DNA of 48,882 bases from Kiloniellales bacterium. GTDB taxonomy: Bacteria > Pseudomonadota > Alphaproteobacteria > Kiloniellales > JAKSBE01. Positions 31,876 to 40,784 of the stretch are shown in pieces. The DNA lies in the NCBI GenBank assembly GCA_022361275.1, contig JAKSBE010000149.1, forward strand, positions 1 to 48,882, written 5' to 3'. The position numbers and the translations under genes were made by a program. The notes beneath the pieces are model-generated. The model had not been told where the DNA came from and did not search any database. It saw only the letters and a list, made by a program, of their open reading frames with translations. Every line of letters starts with the position of its first letter. Position 1 is the first letter of the stretch.

Positions 31876-32359
31876 CGCCATCCTCGGCGACTACCTGCGG
31901 GCGGCGACCGGCCTCGCCGTCGGCATCGGCGTCCTCGCCACCGTCGCGATCTCCACGGTGATCCTGATCGTGTTCGGCGGCCTGACCGTGATCTTCCTCC
32001 TCTTCGGACTGCGCACCCTGCAACGGCACCTGACCGAGATCACGCTCAACCAGGACGGCATCTTCCGCAGCGATCTCTACAGCCAGACCCTGCGCTGGCA
32101 GGACCTTCGGCAGCTCCGGCTGCGCTACTTCGGGACCCACAGGCAGCATCGCGACGGCAGCGGCGGTTTCATGCAGCTCTCGCTGAAAGGCAAAGGCCGA
32201 AGGATGAAGATTGAATCCGACTTAGAAGGATTCGAAGATGTCACGCGCCTGGCGGCCGCGGCCGCGAGAACGAATGGCGTTTCGCTCGATCCCGCCTCCG
32301 CCGGAAACCTTCTGGCGATGGGCATCGACCCGGACTTCGAAGAAACGGCGCCCGGGTAA
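31847..32359 (+). CDS. Small membrane protein of unknown function
   Basis: The 170-residue protein has two closely spaced membrane segments (about 14-58) and then a 110-residue soluble part with alternating strands (LTEITLNQDGIFRSDLYSQTLRWQDLRQLRLRYFG). This looks like a bacterial PH-like/YcxB-type domain, although I cannot name a family with certainty. Its start lies 29 bp inside the deacetylase-like gene, so expression is coupled. It could anchor or sense the product of the glycan pathway (inference). Confidence 0.75.
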   Translation: MSTTYRYPPSAILGDYLRAATGLAVGIGVLATVAISTVILIVFGGLTVIFLLFGLRTLQRHLTEITLNQDGIFRSDLYSQTLRWQDLRQLRLRYFGTHRQHRDGSGGFMQLSLKGKGRRMKIESDLEGFEDVTRLAAAAARTNGVSLDPASAGNLLAMGIDPDFEETAPG

Positions 32360-32385
32360 CGAGAAGCGCCGCAAAGGGAGGACGT

Positions 32386-34296
32386 GTGACGGATCTGCTT
32401 CAGGTCCAGGATCTGCGGGTCGCGTTCCGGCTGCCGGAGGGGCGGCTGGAGGCGGTCCGTGGTGCGTCCTTCCGGGTTCGGCCCGGCGCCACCGTGGCCC
32501 TGGTCGGCGAGTCGGGCTCCGGCAAGTCGGTGGTCAGCCAGGCGATCATGGGCATCCTGCCGAAGACCGCCTACATCGACGGCGGCCGGATCCTGTTCAA
32601 CGATCCGACGCCCACCGCCAGCGGCCTGCCCGCGAAGCCGGTCGACCTGGCGGCGCTCGATCCCAGCGGGCCGCAGATGCGCCAGGTCCGCGGCGGCCGC
32701 ATCTCGATCATCTTCCAGGAGCCCATGACCTCGCTGTCGCCGGTGCACACGGTGGGCAACCAGATTCTGGAGGCGCTGCACCTGCATCGCGACGTGACGC
32801 CGAGCGAAGGACGCGAGCTGACGATCGAGATGCTACGCCTGGTCGGATTCCCGGACCCGGCGGCGACCATCGACATCTATCCCTTCGAGCTGTCGGGCGG
32901 ACTGCGCCAGCGGGCGATGATCGCGATGGCGCTGATCTGCCGGCCGGCGCTGCTGATCGCCGACGAGCCGACCACGGCGCTGGACGTCACGATCCAGGCG
33001 CAGATCCTGAAGCTGCTGCACGACCTCCAGTCGGAGCTGCAGATGGCGGTGCTGATGATCACCCACGACCTGGGCGTGGTCGCAAACGTCGCCGAGGAGG
33101 TCGTGGTGATGTACCACGGCGAGGTCATGGAGCACGGCAGCCTGGACGACATCTTCCGCAGGCCCGCGCACCCCTACCTCAAGGCGCTGCTGCGCGCGGT
33201 GCCGCGCTTCCACATGGAAACCGGCGAGCGCCTGGTCCCGATTCGCGAGATCGAGCATGCGGCGGACAGCGCGCTGATGAAGCTGCGACGGAGCGATCCC
33301 AGCGAGGTCGCGGAGGGCGCACCCCTGCTGAGCGTCGGCTCCATCACCAAGCGTTTCTCAACCCGCAAGAGCAACGGCTGGATCTCGGCGGAGCGAAGCG
33401 AGATCCTGGCGGTGGACGACGTGTCCTTCCAGCTGCGCCGCGGCGAGTGCCTGGGGCTGGTCGGCGAAAGCGGCTGCGGCAAGTCGACCCTGTCGAAGAT
33501 CATCATGCGGGCCCTGGGCTCGGATTCGGGCGCGGTCACCTGGCACGACAGGGACCAGGACATCGACGTGCTCGCCCTGCAGGGTACGTCCCTGACCGAG
33601 TTCCGCCGCCGGATCCAGTACGTCTTCCAGGACCCTTTCAGCTCCCTCAACCCGCGCATGACCGTGGCCGAGATCATCGGCGAGCCGCTGGCCATCCACA
33701 GCGTCGGCGACCCGGCCTCGCGGGCGGAGTTCGTCGCGGAGCTGATGCACGTGGTCGGCCTGGACCGCCGGCATCTCCGGCGCTATCCGCACAGCTTCTC
33801 CGGCGGCCAGCGGCAGCGCATCTGCATCGCCCGGGCGCTGGCGCTGAAGCCCGAGGTGCTGATCTGCGACGAGCCGGTCTCGGCCCTCGACGTTTCGATC
33901 CAGGCCCAGATCCTGAACCTGCTGAAGGACCTCAAGGCCGGCCTCGGCCTGACCTACCTCTTCATCAGCCACAACCTGGCGGTGGTCGACTACATCGCCG
34001 ACCGCATCGCGGTGATGTGCCGGGGCCGGCTAGTCGAGATCGCACCGCGCGAGACCCTGTTCCGGCGGCCGGTGCATCCCTACACCCGGGCCCTGCTGTC
34101 GGCGGTGCCCGAGCCGGACCCGGACCAGCAGCTGGACCTCAGCGCCTTGATGGAAGGCCGCGCCTCGCAGCCCTCGAACTGGCCGGCCCCCTACACCATA
34201 AACGGGTCAACGCGTCCGCACCTGATCGACCTGGGCGATGGGCATTTCGTACGAGCCGACCCGGCGCTCGGAAGCGTGGAGTTGACGACATCATGA
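32386..34296 (+). CDS. Peptide-type ABC importer, fused double ATPase
   Basis: The 636-residue protein carries two complete NBDs of the oligopeptide/nickel class. NBD1 has Walker A GESGSGKS (41-48), signature LSGGLRQR (about 169) and Walker B ending Asp193-Glu194. NBD2 has Walker A GESGCGKS (360-367), signature FSGGQRQR and Walker B ICDEP. Each NBD ends with the C-terminal oligopeptide-type extension ([16 protein letters not shown]). The fused form resembles YejF/GsiA. It energises the importer encoded by the next three genes. GTG 32386 follows GGGAGGAC, 26 bp after the small membrane protein gene. Confidence 0.95.
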   Translation: MTDLLQVQDLRVAFRLPEGRLEAVRGASFRVRPGATVALVGESGSGKSVVSQAIMGILPKTAYIDGGRILFNDPTPTASGLPAKPVDLAALDPSGPQMRQVRGGRISIIFQEPMTSLSPVHTVGNQILEALHLHRDVTPSEGRELTIEMLRLVGFPDPAATIDIYPFELSGGLRQRAMIAMALICRPALLIADEPTTALDVTIQAQILKLLHDLQSELQMAVLMITHDLGVVANVAEEVVVMYHGEVMEHGSLDDIFRRPAHPYLKALLRAVPRFHMETGERLVPIREIEHAADSALMKLRRSDPSEVAEGAPLLSVGSITKRFSTRKSNGWISAERSEILAVDDVSFQLRRGECLGLVGESGCGKSTLSKIIMRALGSDSGAVTWHDRDQDIDVLALQGTSLTEFRRRIQYVFQDPFSSLNPRMTVAEIIGEPLAIHSVGDPASRAEFVAELMHVVGLDRRHLRRYPHSFSGGQRQRICIARALALKPEVLICDEPVSALDVSIQAQILNLLKDLKAGLGLTYLFISHNLAVVDYIADRIAVMCRGRLVEIAPRETLFRRPVHPYTRALLSAVPEPDPDQQLDLSALMEGRASQPSNWPAPYTINGSTRPHLIDLGDGHFVRADPALGSVELTTS

Positions 34297-36233
34297 CCAG
34301 ACCGCACCCCCGAAAGCTTGCGCCGCGCGCGACGGCGGCCGTCGCGCTCGCCGCGCTGATCCTCGGCACGCCGGGGGCGGCGCGCGCCGCCGAGGAACCG
34401 CCACTGCTCGCCGAACGGGTCGCGGCCGGCGAGCTGCCGCCGATGGCCGAGCGCCTGCCTGAGACGCCCTTCGTCGGTCCGCACGACCGGTCGGACCTGA
34501 CGCCGGGCCGCTACGGCGGCACCTTGCGCCTTCTGATGGGCGGCGCGCGCGACGTCAGGCAGATGGTGGTCTACGGCTACGCCCGCCTGGTCGGCTATCG
34601 GCCCGACCTGACCCTGGCGCCGGACATCCTCAAGGACATCGAGGTCGAGGACAACCGGATCTTCACCCTGCATCTGCGGCGGGGTCACCGCTGGTCGGAC
34701 GGGGCGCCCTTCACCTCGGAGGACTTCCGCTACTGGTGGGAGGAGGTCGCCAACAACGACAAGCTGTTCCCCGCCGGACCGCCGGTCGTGCTCCGGGTCC
34801 ACGGCGAACTGCCCGAGGTCGAGTATCCGAGCGAGACCACGGTCCGCTACACTTGGCCGAGGCCCAATCCGACCTTCCTGGACCAGCTGGCCAAGGCGCG
34901 GCCGCTCTACATCTACGCGCCGGCGCACTATCTGAAGCAGTTCCACGCCAACCATGCCGACGCCGAGAAGCTGGAGGCCGAGGTCGCCGAGGCCGGGGTG
35001 CGCAACTGGGCGGCGCTGCACATCCGCCAGGGCCACCTCTACAAGAACCGGAACCCCGACCTGCCGAGCCTTCAGCCCTGGATCAACACCACGCGCCCGC
35101 CGTCGGAACGCTTCGTCTTCAAGCGCAACCCCTATTTCCACAGGGTCGACCGCGATGGCCGGCAGCTGCCCTACATCGACAAGGTGGTCGTCACCATCGC
35201 CGACAAGGGCCTGATCCCCGCCAAGACCGGCGCCGGCGACAGCGACCTGCAGGCCCGCTACCTGCGCTTCGACAACTACACCTTCCTCAAGGAGGCCGAG
35301 AAGAAGCAGAACTTCGAGGTCCGGCTGTGGGACACGGCGGTCGGCTCGCGGGTCACGCTGTTTCCCAACCTGAACGTCCAGGACCAGGTGCTGCGCAAGC
35401 TGTTCCGGGACGTGCGCTTCCGGCGCGCGCTGTCGCTCGGGATCAACCGAGACGAGATCAACCAGACCGTCTACTTCGGCCTTGGCCAAGCGGGCAACAA
35501 CACCCTGCTGAGCTCGAGCCCGCTGTTCGACCCGAGCTTCCTGGAGCGCTGGGCGCACTACGATCCCGAGGCGGCCTCGGCCCTGCTCGACGAGATCGGC
35601 CTGAACGAACGCAACGACCGGGGCGTCCGGCTGTTGTCCGACGGGCGGCCGCTGGAGCTGATCGTCGAGTCGGCGGGGATCGCCACGGAGGAAAGCGACG
35701 TGCTGGAGCTGATCCGCGACAGCTGGCGCGCAATCGGGATCAAGCTCTTCACCAAGCCCCTGCAGCGCGAGGTCTTCGTCAACCGGATCTTCGCGGGCGA
35801 GACCCAGATCTCGGTCTCCAAGGGGCTGGACAACGGCATCGCGACCGCAGACATGAGCCCGGCCGAGTTCGTCCCGATCACCCAGGACCACCTGCAATGG
35901 CCGAAATGGGGCCAGTACCACGAGACCCGTGGACGTTCGGGCCAGGCGCCGGACATGCCGGCCGGGCGCAAGCTGATGGAACTCTACACCGCCTGGTACG
36001 AGGCAGCGGACACGGCGGCGCGCAGGAAGGTCTGGAGGCAGATCCTGGAAATCCACGCCGACCAGGTCTTCACCCTGGGCACGGTCAGCGCCATCCCGCA
36101 GCCCGTGGTGGTCAACAAGCGCCTGCGCAATCTGCCCAAGAAGGGCATCTACAGCTGGTATCCCGGTTCCTTTTTCGGCACCTATCGCCTGGACCATGCC
36201 TGGCTCGAACCGGAGGACGGCGCCGCACGCTAG
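34293..36233 (+). CDS. Extracellular solute-binding protein, family 5
   Basis: This 646-residue periplasmic binding protein has a signal peptide (ATAAVALAALILGTPGAARA) and the family 5 core: DILKDIEVEDNRIFTLHLRRGHRWSDGAPFTSEDF, then FKRNPYFHRVD and the late IHADQVFTLGTVSAIPQP. It is longer than DppA/OppA-type proteins (about 530) and closer to the size of YejA-like binders. The likely ligand is a peptide or oligosaccharide; its place downstream of a glycan operon makes a glycan fragment or muropeptide worth considering (inference). The start overlaps the ATPase stop (ATGA). Confidence 0.93.
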   Translation: MTRPHPRKLAPRATAAVALAALILGTPGAARAAEEPPLLAERVAAGELPPMAERLPETPFVGPHDRSDLTPGRYGGTLRLLMGGARDVRQMVVYGYARLVGYRPDLTLAPDILKDIEVEDNRIFTLHLRRGHRWSDGAPFTSEDFRYWWEEVANNDKLFPAGPPVVLRVHGELPEVEYPSETTVRYTWPRPNPTFLDQLAKARPLYIYAPAHYLKQFHANHADAEKLEAEVAEAGVRNWAALHIRQGHLYKNRNPDLPSLQPWINTTRPPSERFVFKRNPYFHRVDRDGRQLPYIDKVVVTIADKGLIPAKTGAGDSDLQARYLRFDNYTFLKEAEKKQNFEVRLWDTAVGSRVTLFPNLNVQDQVLRKLFRDVRFRRALSLGINRDEINQTVYFGLGQAGNNTLLSSSPLFDPSFLERWAHYDPEAASALLDEIGLNERNDRGVRLLSDGRPLELIVESAGIATEESDVLELIRDSWRAIGIKLFTKPLQREVFVNRIFAGETQISVSKGLDNGIATADMSPAEFVPITQDHLQWPKWGQYHETRGRSGQAPDMPAGRKLMELYTAWYEAADTAARRKVWRQILEIHADQVFTLGTVSAIPQPVVVNKRLRNLPKKGIYSWYPGSFFGTYRLDHAWLEPEDGAAR

Positions 36234-36249
36234 GCCGGGCACCCAGACC

Positions 36250-37248
36250 ATGCTGTCCTATACCGCGCGCCGCATCCTGGTGATGATCCCGACGCTGATC
36301 GCGATCAGCATCATCATCTTCATCATCATCCAGCTGCCGCCCGGCGACTACCTGGAGACCTACATCAACGAGCTCAAGTCCCAGGGCGAGCAGGTCGACC
36401 CGGCGCGCATCGAGTACCTGAAGGAGATCTACGGCCTCGACCGGCCGATGCACGAGCAGTATCTGGTCTGGGTCTGGGGGCTGCTGCAGGGCGACCTGGG
36501 CTATTCCTTCGAGTTCGAGCTGCCGGTCAGCGAGGTCGTCGGCGACCGTCTCTGGCTTTCGATGCTCCTCTCGATCTCGACCATCATCTTCACCTGGATC
36601 GTGGCCTTTCCGATCGGCATCTACTCGGCGGTCAGGCAGTACAGCGTCGGCGACTACACCCTGACCTTCCTGGGCTTCCTCGGCCTGGCCACGCCGAACT
36701 TCCTGCTCGCACTGGTGCTCATGTACCTGGCCAACGTCTACTTCGGGGTCTCCATCGGCGGCCTGATGGACGAGCGCTTCATCGGCCAGCCCTGGTCCCT
36801 CGCGAAGGCCGGCTCGGTTCTGGAGCACCTGATCGTCCCGGTCATCGTCATCGGCACCGCCGGGACCGCCTCGCTGATCCGCACGCTGCGCGCCAACCTC
36901 CTGGACGAGCTGCAGAAGCAGTATGTCGTCACGGGGCGCGCCAAGGGCCTGTCGCCGGGCAAGCTTCTGCTCAAGTATCCCCTGCGCATCGCGCTCAACC
37001 CCTTCGTCGCCGACATCGGCAACATCCTGCCGCGCATCATCTCGGGCGCCGTCCTGGTGTCCGTGGTGATGAACCTGCCGACCACCGGGCCGATGCTGCT
37101 GCGGGCCCTGCAGAGCCAGGACATGTACCTGGCAGGGTCGTTTCTGATGTTCCTGTCGCTTCTTGTCGTGATCGGCACCTTCCTCTCCGATCTGGGCCTG
37201 GCGGCGCTCGATCCGCGGATCCGCCTGGAAGGACGGGCCGAGAAGTGA
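36250..37248 (+). CDS. Peptide-type ABC importer permease (DppB-like)
   Basis: This 332-residue membrane protein has about six helices. The N-terminal signature YTARRILVMIPTLIAISIIIF is followed by PGDYLETYINELKSQGEQVDPARIEYLKEIYGLDRP, typical of DppB/OppB/YejB. The EAA loop is TARAKGLSPGKLLLKYPLR-like (residues about 230-250). ATG 36250 is 16 bp after the binding-protein gene. The end overlaps the next start (GTGA). Confidence 0.94.
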   Translation: MLSYTARRILVMIPTLIAISIIIFIIIQLPPGDYLETYINELKSQGEQVDPARIEYLKEIYGLDRPMHEQYLVWVWGLLQGDLGYSFEFELPVSEVVGDRLWLSMLLSISTIIFTWIVAFPIGIYSAVRQYSVGDYTLTFLGFLGLATPNFLLALVLMYLANVYFGVSIGGLMDERFIGQPWSLAKAGSVLEHLIVPVIVIGTAGTASLIRTLRANLLDELQKQYVVTGRAKGLSPGKLLLKYPLRIALNPFVADIGNILPRIISGAVLVSVVMNLPTTGPMLLRALQSQDMYLAGSFLMFLSLLVVIGTFLSDLGLAALDPRIRLEGRAEK

Positions 37249-38450
37249 CCGACACCACCCTTCCCGGCGCGGACACCAAGGGCCGCGCCAAAAGCCCGGC
37301 GGATCCGCTGCCGCACTACGTCAATCCGGCGCCCTTCGACCCCGCCACCAAGGAGGCGATGACTCCGGAGCAGGAGCGCTACTTCATGGCGCCGCAGTGG
37401 CGCCTGGTCTGGTGGAAGTTCAAGCGCCACCGGGTGGCCCTGGCCTCGGCGATCCTGATCCTGCTGCTCTACGCCTCGGTGCTGATCAGCGAGTTCCTCG
37501 CGCCCTACAACCTGCACACCCGCCACACCAACTTCATCTACGCCCCGCCCCAGTCGGTCCACCTGTTCCACGAGGGCAGCTTCATCGGCCCCTTCGTCTA
37601 CGGCTACGACTACCGGCTGAACATGGAGAACCTGAAGCGGGAGTTCATCGAGAACCCGCAGAAGATCCACAGGCTGCGCTTCTTCTGCCTGGGCGACAAC
37701 TACAAGTTCTGGGGCCTGATCGAGGGCAGCTTCCATTTCGTCTGCCCGGCCGAGGACGGCACCCTGTTTCTGCTCGGCACCGACCGCCTGGGGCGCGACG
37801 TGCTGAGCCGGATCATCTACGGCGCGCGGATCTCCCTGACCATCGGGCTGGTCGGGATCTCCCTCAGCTTCCTCCTGGGCATCATCATCGGCGGCCTGGC
37901 CGGCTATTACGGCGGCTGGGTCGACAACATCACCCAGCGCAGCATCGAGATCGTGCGCAGCTTCCCCGAGATCCCGCTCTGGATGTCGCTCTCGGCGATC
38001 CTGCCGGTGACCTGGAGCCCGATCGGAGTCTATTTCGGCCTGACCATCATCCTGGCGCTGCTCGACTGGCCCGGGCTCGCCCGGGCGGTGCGCTCGAAGC
38101 TGCTGTCCCTGCGCGAGGAGGACTTCTGCACCGCAGCCCAGCTGATGGGCGCCTCGCCGGCGCGAATCATCGGCCGGCACCTGCTGCCGAGCTTCACCAG
38201 CCACCTGATCGCCTCGATCACGCTGTCGATCCCGGCCATGATCCTGGGCGAGACGGCCCTGTCCTTCCTGGGCCTCGGCCTGCGCCCGCCGGTGACCAGC
38301 TGGGGCGTGCTGCTGTCCGAGGCGCAGAACATCAACGTGGTCGTGCTCTATCCCTGGCTGATGCTTCCGGTGATCCCGGTGATCGTCGTGGTGCTGGCCT
38401 TCAACTTCATCGGCGACGGCCTGCGCGACGCCGCGGATCCCTACAAGTAA
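37245..38450 (+). CDS. Peptide-type ABC importer permease (DppC-like)
   Basis: The 401-residue permease begins at GTG 37245, overlapping the previous stop. It has an N-terminal cytoplasmic stretch with the family motif WWKFKRHRVALASAILIL, then an enlarged periplasmic loop (about 85-175) that makes it longer than DppC (about 300) and similar in plan to YejE. The EAA loop is EDFCTAAQLMGASPARIIGRHLLP. It ends with FIGDGLRDAADP, a standard DppC/OppC end. This is the last gene of the rightward run, convergent with uup 19 bp away. Confidence 0.94.
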   Translation: MTDTTLPGADTKGRAKSPADPLPHYVNPAPFDPATKEAMTPEQERYFMAPQWRLVWWKFKRHRVALASAILILLLYASVLISEFLAPYNLHTRHTNFIYAPPQSVHLFHEGSFIGPFVYGYDYRLNMENLKREFIENPQKIHRLRFFCLGDNYKFWGLIEGSFHFVCPAEDGTLFLLGTDRLGRDVLSRIIYGARISLTIGLVGISLSFLLGIIIGGLAGYYGGWVDNITQRSIEIVRSFPEIPLWMSLSAILPVTWSPIGVYFGLTIILALLDWPGLARAVRSKLLSLREEDFCTAAQLMGASPARIIGRHLLPSFTSHLIASITLSIPAMILGETALSFLGLGLRPPVTSWGVLLSEAQNINVVVLYPWLMLPVIPVIVVVLAFNFIGDGLRDAADPYK

Positions 38451-38469
38451 CACCCCCTACAAGTCGCGC

Positions 38470-40278
38470 TCAGGCCAGCTCGTCCTTCAGCAGCTCCAGG
38501 CGCAGCCATTCGTCCTCGGCCGCCTGCAGCTTGGCCTGGATATTGTCGAGGGCGCGGGCCGTGCGCTCGACCAGCGCGCGGTCCTTCTCGTAGGCGGTCG
38601 GGTCGGCCATGGCGGCCTCGAGCCGCGCGGCCTCGGCCGAGAGGCGCTCGATCTCGGCCGGCAGGGTCTTGAGCGCATGCTGTTCACGCGGCGTAAGACG
38701 CCGCTTGCGGGGCGGCACGGCCTGCGAGGCTGCGGCAGGGCGTTGCGCCTTGGGCTTCGCGCGCTTGGCGTCCTGGTGCGGGGTCACCCCGGCGCCACGC
38801 TGCGCCAGCATATCGCTGTAGCCGCCGGCGTAGTCGGTCCAGCGGCCGGCACCCTCCGCCATCACCACGGAGGTCGCGACCCGGTCGATGAAGTCGCGGT
38901 CGTGGCTGACCAGCAGGAGGGTGCCGGCGTAGTCGGCGAGCATCTCCTGCAGGAGGTCCAGAGTCTCGAGGTCGAGGTCGTTGGTCGGCTCGTCGAGCAC
39001 CAGGACGTTCGAGGGCTTGGCCAGGGCGCGGGCCAGAAGCAGACGGCCGCGCTCGCCGCCGGACAGCCGTCCGACCGGCTGGCGCGCCTGCTCGGGCACG
39101 AAGAGGAAATCCTTCATGTAGGAGACCACGTGGCGCGGCTGCCCAGCGACGAAGACCGTGTCGCCGCGCCCCTCGGTCAGGACCTCGGCCAGGGTGGCCC
39201 CTTCGTCGAGGGTCTCGCGCTTCTGGTCCAGGGAGACCATCTCCAGGCTGATGCCGCGGGTCACCGTGCCGGCGTCCGGCGTCAGTTCGCCCAGCAGCAG
39301 CTTGATCAGGGTCGTCTTGCCGGCGCCGTTCGGCCCGATCAGGGCGACCCGGTCGCCGCGCATCACCTTGAGCGAGAAACCGGCGACGATCGGCCGGCCG
39401 TCGTAGGCCTTGGCCAAATCCTCCGCCTCGAAGACCAGGCGGCTGGAGGTCTCCGCCCGGGCGGCGGCCAGTTTGACCTTGCCCGGCACCGGCTTGGCTT
39501 CGCGCCGGGCCTGCTTCAGGGCGTTGAGCTCGGCCAGGCGCCGGACGTTGCGCTTGCGCCGGGCGGTCACGCCGTAGCGAAGCCAGTGCTCCTCGCGGAC
39601 GATCTTGCGATCGCGCTTGTGGCGCTCGGCCTCCTCCTGCTCCAGGATCTCGTCGCGCCAGGCCTCGAAGTCGGCGAAGCCGCGCTCCATCCGCCGGCAG
39701 GCGCCCCGGTCGAGCCAGACCGTGGCGCGGGTCAGGCCCTCGAGGAAGCGGCGGTCGTGGGACACCAGAACCAGCGCCGACCTCAGGTGCCTGAGCTCCG
39801 CCTCCAGCCACTCGATGGCCGGCAGGTCGAGGTGATTGGTCGGCTCGTCGAGGAGCAGGACATCGGGCACCGGCGCCAGGGTGCGGGCCAGCGCGGCGCG
39901 GCGCGCCTCCCCCCCAGAAAGGCTGGCGGGGTCCTCGTCGCCGCCGAGGCCCAGCGCCTTGAGGAGGGCAGGCACGCGATGCCGATCGTCTTCGGGGCCG
40001 AGCCCGGCCTCGGCGTAGGCGAGGGTGCTGGCGAAGCCGGACAGGTCCGGCTCCTGCGGCAGATAGCGCAGGGTGACGCCCGGCTGCAGGAACCGCTCCC
40101 CGGCGTCCGGCTCGATCTCGCCGGCGGCCATCTTGAGCAGCGTCGACTTGCCCGAACCGTTGAGCCCGACCAAGCCGATGCGGTCGCCCGGTGCCACCGC
40201 CAGCTCGGCGTCCTCGAAGAGCTGCGTGGCGCCGATCCGCAGGCGCAGCGCCTTGAGGTGAATCAGAGGCAGCGCCAT
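38470..40278 (-). CDS. uup: ABC-F ATPase (Uup type)
   Basis: This 602-residue soluble protein has two NBDs and no membrane part. NBD1 has GLNGSGKS at 38-45, LSGGEARR and LLDEPTNHLDL. NBD2 has GPNGAGKT, LSGGERGR and VLDEPTNDLDL. The inter-domain linker is Arg-rich (about 220-270), and a C-terminal coiled-coil domain of about 60 residues (LKTLPAEIERLSAEAARLEAAM) is typical of Uup. ABC-F proteins work at the ribosome; Uup also affects replication-linked precise excision. It is 13 bp after the DUF983 gene on the same strand. Confidence 0.92.
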   Translation of the reverse strand: MALPLIHLKALRLRIGATQLFEDAELAVAPGDRIGLVGLNGSGKSTLLKMAAGEIEPDAGERFLQPGVTLRYLPQEPDLSGFASTLAYAEAGLGPEDDRHRVPALLKALGLGGDEDPASLSGGEARRAALARTLAPVPDVLLLDEPTNHLDLPAIEWLEAELRHLRSALVLVSHDRRFLEGLTRATVWLDRGACRRMERGFADFEAWRDEILEQEEAERHKRDRKIVREEHWLRYGVTARRKRNVRRLAELNALKQARREAKPVPGKVKLAAARAETSSRLVFEAEDLAKAYDGRPIVAGFSLKVMRGDRVALIGPNGAGKTTLIKLLLGELTPDAGTVTRGISLEMVSLDQKRETLDEGATLAEVLTEGRGDTVFVAGQPRHVVSYMKDFLFVPEQARQPVGRLSGGERGRLLLARALAKPSNVLVLDEPTNDLDLETLDLLQEMLADYAGTLLLVSHDRDFIDRVATSVVMAEGAGRWTDYAGGYSDMLAQRGAGVTPHQDAKRAKPKAQRPAAASQAVPPRKRRLTPREQHALKTLPAEIERLSAEAARLEAAMADPTAYEKDRALVERTARALDNIQAKLQAAEDEWLRLELLKDELA

Positions 40279-40291
40279 CGAGGCCCGAAAC

Positions 40292-40660
40292 TCAGGAGGA
40301 ATTGGCCCTGAGCGCCCAGATCATGGCGATGAAGACGCCCTTGCAGCGCGGCAGAAGCAAAAGACAGAGGGCGGTTGAGAACAGGGCCAGGACGAGCACC
40401 AGCAGCCAGAGCGGGAGGCGATCCTCCATCGCGATCGGCAGCACGAAGGGCGCCAGGAGATGGCCGACGATCAGTATGGTCAGCCAGGCCGGGCCGTCGT
40501 CGGCGCGCACTTCCGACCAGGCCTCGCCGCAGGCCGGACAGGCTTCGACCTGCTTGAGATAGGACTTGAACAGCTTGGCGCCGCCGCACTTCGGACAGTG
40601 TCCCCGCAGGGCCCGGCAGACCGAGGCCCAGAGTCGGCGCTGCTCGCCTTGCTTCACCAT
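40292..40660 (-). CDS. DUF983 family membrane protein
   Basis: The 122-residue protein has two CxxC pairs (CPKCGG and CPACGE), probably a zinc ribbon, followed by two membrane helices (LTILIVGHLLAPFVLPIAM and LPLWLLVLVLALFSTALCLLL). This layout is DUF983, common in alphaproteobacteria and of unknown function, often near cytochrome oxidase assembly genes, which are absent here. ATG 40660 follows GGGGGAC; an upstream start would add 18 residues. It is probably co-transcribed with uup. Confidence 0.88.
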   Translation of the reverse strand: MVKQGEQRRLWASVCRALRGHCPKCGGAKLFKSYLKQVEACPACGEAWSEVRADDGPAWLTILIVGHLLAPFVLPIAMEDRLPLWLLVLVLALFSTALCLLLLPRCKGVFIAMIWALRANSS

Positions 40661-40784
40661 GTCGCGTCCCCCTGGTCCTGGCTCTTGGTCCTGAATTGGT
40701 TCGCTTGCCGGCACGCCCGCAAGCTCTTAGCCGGGCCGGCGCTCTTCTTCAAGGTCCGGCAGAAAGGTTTCGGCCTAGCGGGCA

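Noticed and set aside
32238..36233. A 1331-codon plus-strand frame suggesting a giant fusion protein
   Set aside because: Its first part is an out-of-frame shadow of the double ATPase; only the last 646 codons (from 34293) are a real gene, the binding protein, with its own signal peptide and ATGA junction.
34191..36251. A 686-codon minus-strand frame opposite the binding-protein gene
   Set aside because: Antisense shadow; the plus strand encodes a well-formed family 5 binding protein.
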